The translations under genes were made by a program, and so were the position numbers. A stretch of 64,000 nt of DNA, taken from Simplicillium sp. C3G150-2. Taxonomy: Eukaryota; Ascomycota; Sordariomycetes; Hypocreales; Cordycipitaceae. Location: positions 4,588,001 to 4,652,000 of the forward strand of contig JAJIYY010000001.1 of assembly GCA_022702485.1 (NCBI GenBank), in the 5' to 3' direction. Below are positions 56,701 to 64,000 of the stretch, piece after piece. Position 1 is the stretch's first letter. Every line of letters begins with the position of its first letter. The notes under the pieces were generated by a model. The model was given only the letters and a program-made list of their open reading frames with translations. It was not told the DNA's origin and made no database searches.

Positions 56701-57879
56701 GTCAACCCCGACAAGACGAAGTTGATTTTGCGCCCCGACAAGTCAATCATTACTCTGGATCACCACATCTGGCCCTCACTGTCTGACGAAGACTGGATCA
56801 AGGTTGAAACTCAACTCCGCGACTTGATTCTGAACGATTACGGCAAAAAGAACAATGTAAATGTTTCCAGTTTGACCAGCAGCGAGGTCCGTGACATCAT
56901 CCTTGGTATGGAGATCTCTGCCCCGTCAATGCAGAGACAGCAAGCCGCCGAGATTGAGAAGCAGCAGCAGGAGCAGCAGCAACTCACTGCAGTCACCACC
57001 AAGACTCAGAACGTCCATGGTGAAGACATCATTGTCACAACCACCTCCCAATTCGAACAGCAGACATTTGCCTCTAAAGCTGAATGGCGAACGCGAGCCA
57101 TCGCTACATCTAATCTTCGAACACGAGCCAAGAACATTTATGTTTCTTCGGTTGACACAGATGTTGACGACATTACCTACGTAATGCCGAACAACATTTT
57201 GAAGAAGTTCATCACAATCTCCGATTTGAGAGTCCAAGTTGCAGGCTACCTTTATGGTGCCTCAGCACCAGGCAACGACCAGGTTAAGGAGATCAAGTGT
57301 ATTGTCATGGTACCGCAACTAGGTGGCCAGAACGATGTTAGACTGCCTCAGCAATTGCCACAAAGCGAATATCTGGAGGGCTTAGAGCCAATGGGTATCA
57401 TTCACACGGCATCCGGAACCGAGCTGCCATACATGTCCGCGCGTGACGTCACCCACCATTCACGCCTGCTGGATGCACATGAAGAATGGGACAAGACTAA
57501 CACGGTCACACTCTCTGTTGCCTTTACGCCGGGTAGTGTGTCCCTCTCCGCATGGGGCCTAACGCCACAGGGCTACAAATGGGGAGCAGAGAATCGAGAT
57601 GTCAATAGCGACCAGCCTCAGGGATTCACCACCACACTGGGAGAGAAGCGCAAGCTTCTCCTCAGCCCAAGATTCAGAGGTTTTTTCCTGGTTCCCACTG
57701 ACAGCAGATGGAACTATGGCTTCCTGACTACTGCCTTTGATGGCATAGAGAAGAAGCCTGTACATGTTAAGTTGGACACACCGCTACCGTACTTTAGCGA
57801 TTTCCATCGCCCTGTACACTTCCACAGCTTCACTGAGTTTGAAGACAGCGGTGTTGACATTTCCGACAACTTCGCTTAG
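50764..57879 (+). CDS. PRP8: U5 snRNP core splicing factor Prp8
   Basis: Central protein of the spliceosome, cradling the U5, U6 and intron active-site RNAs. One uninterrupted 7,116-base frame encodes 2,371 residues, close to the usual length. A proline-rich N-terminus (residues 2-50) is followed by the near-invariant Prp8 sequence: the N-terminal helical domain, the reverse-transcriptase-like large domain, the U5- and U6-contact regions, the endonuclease-like and RNase H-like domains, and a C-terminal MPN/Jab1 domain (about 2,130-2,371) with PMGIIHTASGTELPYMSARD. No intein is inserted, although Prp8 is a known intein home in other fungi. No introns are present, in contrast to all of its close neighbours. 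Confidence 0.98.
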   Translation: MSPAPPPPPPGWGPPPPPPPSSSLPPPPSTPAPPAPPPPGYRPPTDPQIAKFAAKKKEWLRHQRQRFGEKRKGGFVETQKADMPPEHLRKIVKDIGDVSQKKYTNDKRSYLGALKFMPHAVLKLLENMPMPWESAREVKVLYHVNGCLTLVNEIPRVIEPVFFAQWAMMWTFMRKEKADRRLFKRMRFPPFDDEEPPLSWSENIEDVEPLEPIQMELNEDEDEAVYEWFYDHRPLLDTSHVNGPSYKNWNLTLPQMATLFRLSRPLISDVVDKNYFYLFDLKSLLTAKALNVALPGGPRFEPLYKDIDPNDEDFGEFNAIDRIIFRNPIRTEYRVAYPFLYNSLPRSVHMTWHSHPQVVFNRADDPDLPTFHFDRRINPISSRTVAPKNVELSHEDELFGVGNNEEDEEDAFVLPSSVEPFLAEEELDNENTSSAIELWWAPFPFDRRSGRMVRAQDVPLIKQWYLEHPPSDRPPVKVRVSYQKLLKNFVLNELHKKKPKAQNNQNLMRSLKQTKFFQQTTIDWVEAGLQVCRQGFNMLNLLIHRKNLTYLHLDYNFNLKPVKTLTTKERKKSRFGNAFHLMREILRLTKLIVDAQVQYRLGNIDAFQLADGIHYAFNHVGQLTGMYRYKYKLMHQIRTCKDLKHLIYYRFNSGPVGKGPGCGFWAPSWRVWLFFMRGIIPLLERWLGNLLSRQFEGRHSKGVAKTVTKQRVESHFDLELRASVMADLMDMMPEGIKQSKVNTVLQHLSEAWRCWKSNIPWKVPGLPAPIENIILRYVKSKADWWISVAHYNRERIRRGATVDKTVAKKNVGRLTRLWLKAEQERQHNHMKDGPYVSSEEAVAIYTTTVHWLESRKFSPIPFPSVSYKHDTKILILALERLREAYSVKGRLNQSQREELALIEQAYDSPGTTLERIKRFLLTQRAFKEVNIDMNDNYSTINPVYDIEPIEKISDAYLDQYLWYQADQRHLFPAWIKPSDSEVPPLLVYKWAQGINNLSGVWETENGECNVMIETELSKVYEKMELTLLNSLLRLIMDHNLADYITSKNNVQLTYKDMNHVNSYGMIRGLQFSAFVFQFYGLVLDLLLLGPQRASEIAGPAQSPNDFLQFRDRETETRHPIRLYSRYVDKIWVFLRFTAEESRDLIQRFLTEQPDPNFENVIGYKSKKCWPRDSRMRLMRHDVNLGRAVFWDLKNRLPRSVTTIEWDDSFASVYSRDNPNLLFSMSGFEVRILPKIRNQNEEFPVKDSVWSLVDNTTKERTAHAFLQVTEDDIQKFNNRIRQILMSSGSTTFTKIANKWNTALIALFTYYREAAVSTIDLLDTIVKCETKIQTRVKIGLNSKMPSRFPPAVFYTPKELGGLGMISGSHILIPASDKRWSKQTDTGTSHYRAGMTHDEETLIPNIFRYIVPWEAEFIDSQRVWTEYSQKRLEANQQNRRLTLEDLEDSWDRGLPRINTLFQKDRSTLSFDKGFRARAEFKIYQLMKSNPFWWTSQRHDGKLWNLNAYRTDVIQALGGVETILEHTLFKATGFPSWEGLFWEKASGFEDSMKFKKLTNAQRSGLNQIPNRRFTLWWSPTINRANVYVGFQVQLDLTGIFLHGKIPTLKISLIQIFRAHLWQKIHESVVMDLCQVFDQELESLGIETVQKETIHPRKSYKMNSSCADILLFASHKWNVTRPSPLFDTKDVIEPTTTNKFWIDVQLRYGDYDSHDIDRYTRAKYLDYTTDSASIYPSATGLMIGIDLAYNLYSAYGTYFPGLKVLIQQAMAKVMKANPALYVLRERIRKGLQLYASESNQEFLNSQNYSELFSNQVQLFIDDTNVYRVTIHKTFEGNLTTKPINGAIFIFNPRTGQLFLKIIHTSVWAGQKRLGQLAKWKTAEEVAALIRSLPVEEQPKQLIVTRKGLLDPLEVQLVDFPNISIRASELQLPFQAAMKVEKLGDMILRATEPQMVLFNLYDEWLKSISSYTAFSRLILILRALHVNPDKTKLILRPDKSIITLDHHIWPSLSDEDWIKVETQLRDLILNDYGKKNNVNVSSLTSSEVRDIILGMEISAPSMQRQQAAEIEKQQQEQQQLTAVTTKTQNVHGEDIIVTTTSQFEQQTFASKAEWRTRAIATSNLRTRAKNIYVSSVDTDVDDITYVMPNNILKKFITISDLRVQVAGYLYGASAPGNDQVKEIKCIVMVPQLGGQNDVRLPQQLPQSEYLEGLEPMGIIHTASGTELPYMSARDVTHHSRLLDAHEEWDKTNTVTLSVAFTPGSVSLSAWGLTPQGYKWGAENRDVNSDQPQGFTTTLGEKRKLLLSPRFRGFFLVPTDSRWNYGFLTTAFDGIEKKPVHVKLDTPLPYFSDFHRPVHFHSFTEFEDSGVDISDNFA

Positions 57880-60800
57880 GCGGTATAATGGAGGGAATTT
57901 ATTGATGGGGAAGAGGAATACACACGGCGTGGAGGTGGGCAGGGCTCAATGGATCGGCGTTTTTGTTGAATTGGCCTCGTTTGGTCACGAATTTTCATCA
58001 CTTGTATTTTTTGTCCGTTTTTTTGTTACCTATTTCAAAACGTCTTTCTTCTTGTTGCAAATAGCATATGTAATCCTTTCCCACTGTTTGATTAGCTTAA
58101 AGAAAATATAGCAACTACAAATCTACAAGTTCGTGTTCATTGAAATTAAGCCGAGCACTCAACCGCCTATCCACGGCGGTGGCGTAGGAGAAGCATGTGC
58201 CGTGCGCGCTGCAGCTTGCTCGATTGTTATTGCAACAGCTCGCCCGGATCTCGACCGGTCGATCAGATTCTAGGAACCAAAAATGGGTATCAAGTCCGAA
58301 GCGGTAGAGCTCCCAAATGGCAAGATCAAGCGTTGTGTCTTGGAGCGATGCAACTCACCAGGCCCTCAACGATGGATCTGCACACCAAGGAGTGTACATG
58401 TACTGTTTCTGCAGGCACAGAGTGCCTTGCTACACAGAAGCAGTCAAGCTAGGTAAACACCCGGACGCGGGACCGCTGGCGCTGAGTAAATCGTAAATAC
58501 AACAGACAAAACTTTGCGCTGCTTTTGTCAAAAAAGCCCCATTGCAGGCGAACGCTCGGGCCAAACCGTCTGCATTGAGGCACTGGCACCGGCGAGGTCA
58601 GTCGTAGACCAATGGACCTAATTTGTCGAATTCATGCATTCATGCAACGGACAGCCTCGCTCCGTTCCACATGCATACCGAGGCGTTTGGCAGAAAGGCG
58701 CCGCTTGTGGTCATGGCCGTGTCTCTCAGAAAATGGACGAAGTTATCCAGGCTACCGGGCCGTGAGAAGTTATTTGAAGAATTTGGATAGAGCAAATGAG
58801 ACTCGCCCTGAAGGGTTCGCAATGGCAGTCATCTTGACCATCAGCGCCCAGCTGCTTGCTTGTAACGAAATGATGACAGAGGGTCGCTTACATTAGCAGA
58901 AGATCTCACCACATGTTTTGACTGCTGTTGCTTTGGCGCCGGCTCTCAGTACCGTGGGTGCGTGACCAGTGTGCCTTAAAGAGCAGGATGACGCGAGACT
59001 CTGGAAACGACACCAATTGAAGAGTAGCGGGAGTGAGCGGGAAAAATGTGCAAGTACAAAAGGAGGAGAAGTTGGAGGACAGTTGCTTATTTATGCCTGA
59101 ACAATTTGGTTTCACGCGGCGTGCAATTTTCCAAGTCGCTCGCTGTGTTCATGTATGTTCCGCATGGTGCAGCGTGGTTGGATGAACAATATTTGGAAGA
59201 AGCCCCAGCGTGCATTATTATCGTAGCATGTTATTGGTGCAGATTTATGCCAGCTGCCAAGTCTGTGACAGCCAGGTGCCAGATGCACCATGGGGCAGGA
59301 ACAAACAGCGACTCTTCGCTCCTTCCTAATCAAAATGGATGAAAAAAGTCCCGGGCCCCCGCAAAACCCCAAAACTCCAAAACCCAAAAGCGATTACATG
59401 TTATAATGATATTCTCGTGTGTTGCCTGTGCCAATTATTGCAACTTTCATCGTACACTCCAGATCAATGCAACGACGTTTTGCTTGCACAGGTACCATAA
59501 CTTTAGCCTGCACACATGTACCCTGCCGGGTTATCTGTACCAAGATACACACGCCCTCTCCCACCCATCTTCGTAGGGGTTGGGAGTGAGCATCGAACGC
59601 CTCCTGCAAGCCTCACGGCACTGTACTGGCTGTCCTCTGCCATTGCCCCTCTTTCAAAAAGGCCCCCGTTGTTTTGCTCGTCGATCGGGGAATCTTTGTT
59701 CGTGCTTATTGGGTCGTCTGGCACCAATAGGTACTTTTACCGTGACGTGACGTTGGAATGGGCCGAGGACAAATTGGTGCCAGCGCCACACCCTTGCAAT
59801 GTCGAGGCTGGACTAGGGGCTTTGAGTTGTTCCTTTGAGATGAAACGGATGGACTACTAACCCGCCCTCCTTTCTGAGCCAAGCGTTGCATCCTTCTAGG
59901 CTTAGGTTGGTGACCGGCCCGAAAGCTTGCTGGAAAAGGTACCCAATTAGTCCTGAGGACGGCCATCAATACGATGGGAAAATGTTCGCGCGCGCCAAAA
60001 ATCAAACGTCGCTTGCCCAGTCAGGTGTGAGCTCCGTTCGTTGTGTGGTCTTGGCTTCCTCACTGGTACCCTTTTCCTCCAACCGACCATTCTGACAGTG
60101 CCGTTTCTTTAACAACGTTCCATCTGGCCGAATGGGTTTAGCCAAGTACCGAAGAGCAAAGCCTGCGGAGGACTAGCACAGGCTACGGGAGGGTACAGAA
60201 AAAAAGCTTGTGACTCTGGAGCTCACCCGCGTCTGGACATCAAGCCCGATCAGCCACGCAGCACAATCCAGGTTTACTGAATGCGCGCGTTGTAGTGAAC
60301 CACTTGCGCTCTTACCGTTAAATTACGGCGCCCTCATGCCATAATCTTTCGAGTCTTCAAGGGAAATGAAAAGGTCCAGGGTTAATCGCAGACATCGATG
60401 ACAATTTGGAAGACCCTGTAGTAACTAATCGTCTCACCTTGGCTCAAGTGCTGGCTGTGGCCATGTGTCTCTTAATATGCTACAACTTCGTGGAGACCGG
60501 ATGTCACGTATAGCCCACCCCGGACGCATTATACCCACCCACTGAAATCTTGCCCAGCTTATTCTGCACCTTGTCGGCGTTTCTCTCACTGTGACTGACA
60601 TCTGATGCTGGGGAGACTCCCACTGGCAGCCCTGTCTGCTGCGTCGGTAGGCCCCAAGAGGACTAGGACTGGACAAGGACTGGGATGGGGAGTGGCACTT
60701 GGGAGTGGCACTGCCCGTTGGTTCAGTCCCTGAGCTGTGACCGTGGAGCTTTCGGAGAGGGCTTTTTGTCTTTACATATGGTGACTAGGTTCCCCAACAA

Positions 60801-61961
60801 ATCTCGTACAAGCAGCCATCGAATGTGCATTAAGCCCAATGTGCAGAGCAATAACAGGCGATCTCTAAGACATTATTAAGTTCTTTCGGTGGAGCTTTGC
60901 CTCCATTCAAGGACGAGGGCGGCGCAAACCGTTTCTCTTACGGATGCAGCAAAGGCAGCCCGTAGCATAACTTGTTCAAATTACGTCTTTCCGTCCCTCG
61001 GTATCAGCTTCGTCACAGCCAACACACGCGCGCCTGAAATCCTATGATATAGGTCAAGCCGCACATGGCAGTCTCATGTGCTTCCATGCCCAAGTAAAGC
61101 TGTCAAGTACACCACCTGCATACCCGTTCCCGCCTGATCAGCCTTTCCCCAGAGCTGTCCTCGGCACTTGATAATTTAAACGTTATTGTTTCTGCAGGAA
61201 GCCTGAATCCATTGGAGCGAAGGCTACAATTTACACGCGAGTGAAAAATACGCAAGTCACATCTCGCTCTTTCAGCTTCTACGACACATACGCCCTAGAA
61301 CCATCTCCAACTCGGATAACGGATGAACACCAAAGGAATTTTTCACCCGAAACCAACTGTCTTACTATTTACAAAGTGAATTAAAGCTCAAAAAGAGCTC
61401 GAAATTGCTGTACCAGGACTGTCTGCGGTGTATCGCATTTCCTGCTTGTTTTATCGGTATGTTTATGCATCGCATCTGCGAAACAGTCCCCTGTGCTTAC
61501 AAAGACGTTACGCCAGTCATCTTGGCAACTGAGCACTTGAATATCTTCCTGGATCAATCTCGTTGGACAGTTCTGTTCCCCGCATAGTCACGTCTTTCGT
61601 ACGTGTCGGCCTTACTTCCATTCAAGTTCACCCGGCTTCTGCATCTGTAGCGTCTTCGTGAAGACGCAGCCCAGACGGGGCAACCGCAGCTACAATTATT
61701 ACCATTCAGAGACCGACGACCGTTCAGAGCGGCGCGCTCTGGCGGGATCCATGCAGCAAATCCACGCTGGACCATTATCGACCTTCAAACTACCATGTGG
61801 ACTACTCTGAGCACATCTCGCCGGCGGGAGATCAGAGGCAAGTTCACCAAACATACAATTCGTCCTCCTTTACCGATAACCAACGCCAAAACCCTGATCA
61901 ACACACCGAACAGCACGTTGGATACCAGCATGATAGAACAGGAGCATCTGAAGTAGATCAA
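57880..61961. other. 4 kb gene-free gap, PRP8 3' flank and Myb promoter
   Basis: Open frames are short with no domain character. A short hairpin, ACCGCC (58162-58167) with GGCGGT (58175-58180), lies just after PRP8. A tRNA-like stretch near 60270-60335 fails on structure. The right end (about 61662-61961) reads as open coding sequence in the frame of the downstream Myb gene and is discussed there. Confidence 0.45.
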
Positions 61962-62994
61962 ATGGCGTCCTCTCAGCATCCCTCAGCGCAACAGCACCCG
62001 ATTATGGGGGGCACTCAGCAGTCACCACCACAAAACTCGCAGTTGCTCATGAGCCCTCATGTCCCACCACTGCGACATGACAGAGTCGGTAGTCACTCGT
62101 TTGGAGGACCAAATTTGATGATGGCTTCGCTGTATCAGTCCATGTCACCTCCCCAACGGGCAACCCCCACGTCACCGCAACGGAGCCGCAAGAGATCACG
62201 ACCTGTGGAATTTGATCTTTCTGTGTCGGGACTAACAGATTTCGAACGCCCTGGGATGGAAAACCTGGGTCACACATCGTTAGAAAATCCCTACACTACT
62301 GGACAACCGTCGGCGATGGGTGGGAATCCAGCACTCCCTATGGCACACCACCATCATCTTCCAGATCTTGGCCCTGCTGCCAAAATGATGAGAAGGGATA
62401 GCCCTGAACAGAGTTCAGCCAGTTTAGTAGGACAGGAGGGCATGCCTGCGCCGGCTCCTAGGCCTCGTGGCCCCAAATTGAAGTTCACGACGGAAGATGA
62501 CCAGCTGTTGATTCAGTTGAAAGAGCAGAAGAACTTGACGTGGAAGCAAATTGCCGATTTCTTCCCTGGAAGATCTTCAGGCACACTACAAGTCCGCTAC
62601 TGTACAAAGCTAAAGGCGAAAACGACACTATGGACCGACGATATGGTAAGTATTTGTCTACACTTGCTTGGACTTTTCACATTGGTTTCTCCTCTCAACG
62701 ACATTCCTTTAGTGGCGGATACTAACACCATGACAGGATCACAAACTCCAGAAGGCGTTACAAGATTACGAAAATGAAAAATGGCGTATAGTTGCCCACA
62801 AAGTTGGGTCAGGATTCACGCCAGCAGCCTGTAGAGAACGAGTTACTCAGCTAGAGTTCGGCGAGGTTGAGGCCCAAGAGCAATCAGAGTCACCCGCAGA
62901 AGAATCGCCGTCAAGACATGATTCGTTTGTCTATCCTGCTGATACTACACACTCTGCATACGATACGAAGCCGAATCCCTTCACTAGTGATTAG
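61962..62994 (+). CDS. two-repeat Myb/SANT DNA-binding protein (5' end unresolved)
   Basis: Two exons (61962-62645 and 62737-62994) join in phase and give at least 313 residues. The first half is Gln/Pro/His/Ser-rich and includes a basic RSRKRSRP patch. Two Myb-type repeats follow: about 172-223 (FTTEDDQLLIQLKEQKNL, WKQIADFFPGRSSGTLQVRY) and about 224-275 (LWTDDM-DHKLQKALQDYE, WRIVAHKVGSGFTPAACRER), the second spanning the 91-nt intron. This arrangement predicts a sequence-specific nuclear regulator of unknown target. 61962 is only the first ATG in frame. The same frame stays open and protein-like back to about 61662 without an ATG, so a further 5' exon or a near-cognate start (GTG at 61797) is likely. 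Convergent with the reductase gene. Confidence 0.75.
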
Positions 62995-63253
62995 AACAAG
63001 GAAATGACGGCGAAGTGAAGTGACATAGGAATGTTCCTTAGTGGTTGTCACTGCGCTGTAGCGGGACGAATTTTAAGAACAACGATTAGGATGTGGTGTT
63101 GTTACATGATACCTTGGACCTGATTTAATTGGGGTTACAGTTTGGCTTTAAAAATGTGACGTTTCCATTTCTTTTATTATCTATGATTTGAATATTAATC
63201 GAATTAATGTATTTACCTGTACTCCAGCCACTGATACCGAAAGTAGACTATGG

Positions 63254-64000
63254 CTATTCTTCAAGTTGGAAATGCGCACCCAGTTCAGCGACAGTGAGGC
63301 CGGCGCTAGCCTCTTCAACCAAGCCAATGAGCTTTTGATTCGTCGTAACGTCCAGTGAAGGATCGATGAAATTAGCCATGTCGACGAGCCAACCGTTGAA
63401 GTCTCTGATTTCTGTCTTTTTGCCGGCGCGGACATCTTGCAACATAGAGCTAGTGTTCTCTTTGACTCGATCACCAATAACGTATACCATTTCTTTTAAC
63501 TGTGCTTGTGAAAATCGCTGCGTCAAATCTTGTCGAAGTTTTTGAACATGTGCAGCCTTCTCGGTTTCGGTTGACTGTGGAACAGATGCAGTCAAAATTT
63601 CTGTGCAGCTGTCGTGCTGTACGAGGGCTTGGAGAACAGCACTAGCCTCTTGGAGGACCTGGCTGATGATTGTAGCTACTATTCCATCGTTCTTTTCAAA
63701 TAGATAACCATTTTTTACCCGCAATAGAGCTGTAAGAGGGTTGAGACAGGAGTTTACAATCAGCTTCTCGAGCTGTACGATCCAGAGCTCAGTGCTGTTG
63801 AAAGATTTGGCATCGATAAACAGCGCCGAAAGAATCTGCTCGATTATGTAGTCGGCGCTGGGTGGAAGAGGAGTGTGTGTCAAGACAGGGCCAATGGAAG
63901 CATTGGCGGGCGAAGCGTGGCGGCTTTTGAAGGGCCCTTCGGACAGAACGCCGTGGTTCGCAATGCATGCCAGAACATTGAAGCCATTACCCTGAGGATA
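63254..64000 (-). CDS. 2-dehydropantoate 2-reductase family protein (3' part)
   Basis: The C-terminal 248 residues of a ketopantoate-reductase-like protein; the NADP-binding N-terminus lies beyond the right edge of the window. The visible part contains the ApbA/PanE C-terminal helical domain with the hallmark EKLIVNSCLNPLTALL, whose Lys and two Asn match catalytic and substrate-binding positions of the family, then KNGYLF, RVKENTSSMLQDV and the Glu-bearing KTEIRDFNGWLV. The enzyme makes pantoate for coenzyme A synthesis, but fungi carry several paralogues, so the exact substrate is uncertain. The frame is open to the last base of the window. Confidence 0.85.
   Translation of the reverse strand, partial: YPQGNGFNVLACIANHGVLSEGPFKSRHASPANASIGPVLTHTPLPPSADYIIEQILSALFIDAKSFNSTELWIVQLEKLIVNSCLNPLTALLRVKNGYLFEKNDGIVATIISQVLQEASAVLQALVQHDSCTEILTASVPQSTETEKAAHVQKLRQDLTQRFSQAQLKEMVYVIGDRVKENTSSMLQDVRAGKKTEIRDFNGWLVDMANFIDPSLDVTTNQKLIGLVEEASAGLTVAELGAHFQLEE

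Noticed and set aside
50764..57879. Possible intein in PRP8
   Set aside because: The frame runs straight through all conserved Prp8 blocks with normal length and no inserted splicing or homing domain.
60270..60335. tRNA-like sequence on the minus strand (GGGCGCC start, A-box-like AACGGTAAGAGC)
   Set aside because: No matching 3' acceptor strand, no B-box GGTTCGA and no valid D-stem or anticodon arm.

Overview
The window is nuclear DNA of a filamentous ascomycete (Pezizomycotina). Gene content and intron style suggest a sordariomycete, most likely Hypocreales, but I could not search a database to confirm this. The support is short GT-AG introns (mostly 52-96 nt) with CTAAC/CTGAC-like branch points, single-copy eukaryotic genes on both strands, and fungal families such as Kre2/KTR mannosyltransferase, Zn2Cys6 regulator, Mvp1, Itc1 and Emp47. 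I assembled about 22 protein-coding genes by joining exons by eye, checking that phases and lengths close. I found no tRNA, rRNA, CRISPR array or intact transposon.

Layout: 1-5.3 kb is gene-poor and ends in a 756-nt AUG-free leader of a Myb/SANT gene (5345-6274, +). Then come a dihydroxy-acid dehydratase (7406-9395, +), MVP1 sorting nexin (9702-12309, -), mitochondrial ribosomal protein uL15m (13011-13995, -), a KTR mannosyltransferase (14722-16404, -), a DUF4604 protein (18174-18683, +), COX4 (19025-19882, -), an unrecognised basic protein (20538-21620, -), a peroxisomal acyl-CoA thioesterase (22101-23284, -), a GH47 alpha-mannosidase (23681-25539, -), ITC1 (26185-29327, -), ALG8 (30795-32444, -), an Emp47/ERGIC-53-type lectin (33075-34490, +), an Xaa-Pro aminopeptidase (34701-36434, -) and a Zn2Cys6 transcription factor (37272-40364, -). 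A 4.7 kb gene-free gap follows, then CSN1 (45112-46752, +), PRP18 (47172-48260, -), SAP18 (48570-49333, +), a small complex I subunit (49536-49921, -), the giant PRP8 ORF (50764-57879, +), another 4 kb gap, a two-repeat Myb gene (about 61.96-62.99 kb, +), and the 3' part of a ketopantoate-reductase-like gene (63254-64000, -).

Themes: several neighbours act in N-glycosylation and the early secretory pathway (KTR, GH47, ALG8, Emp47-like). Three encode mitochondrial proteins (uL15m, COX4, a complex I subunit). PRP18, SAP18 and PRP8 are RNA-processing or corepressor factors within 11 kb. The predicted DNA-binding regulators have the longest gene-free upstream regions. I did not find a convincing new multi-gene system. 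The most interesting signals are gene-structure oddities (an 8-nt micro-exon, a GC-AG intron, a start codon alone in its coding exon) and long AUG-free 5' leaders.
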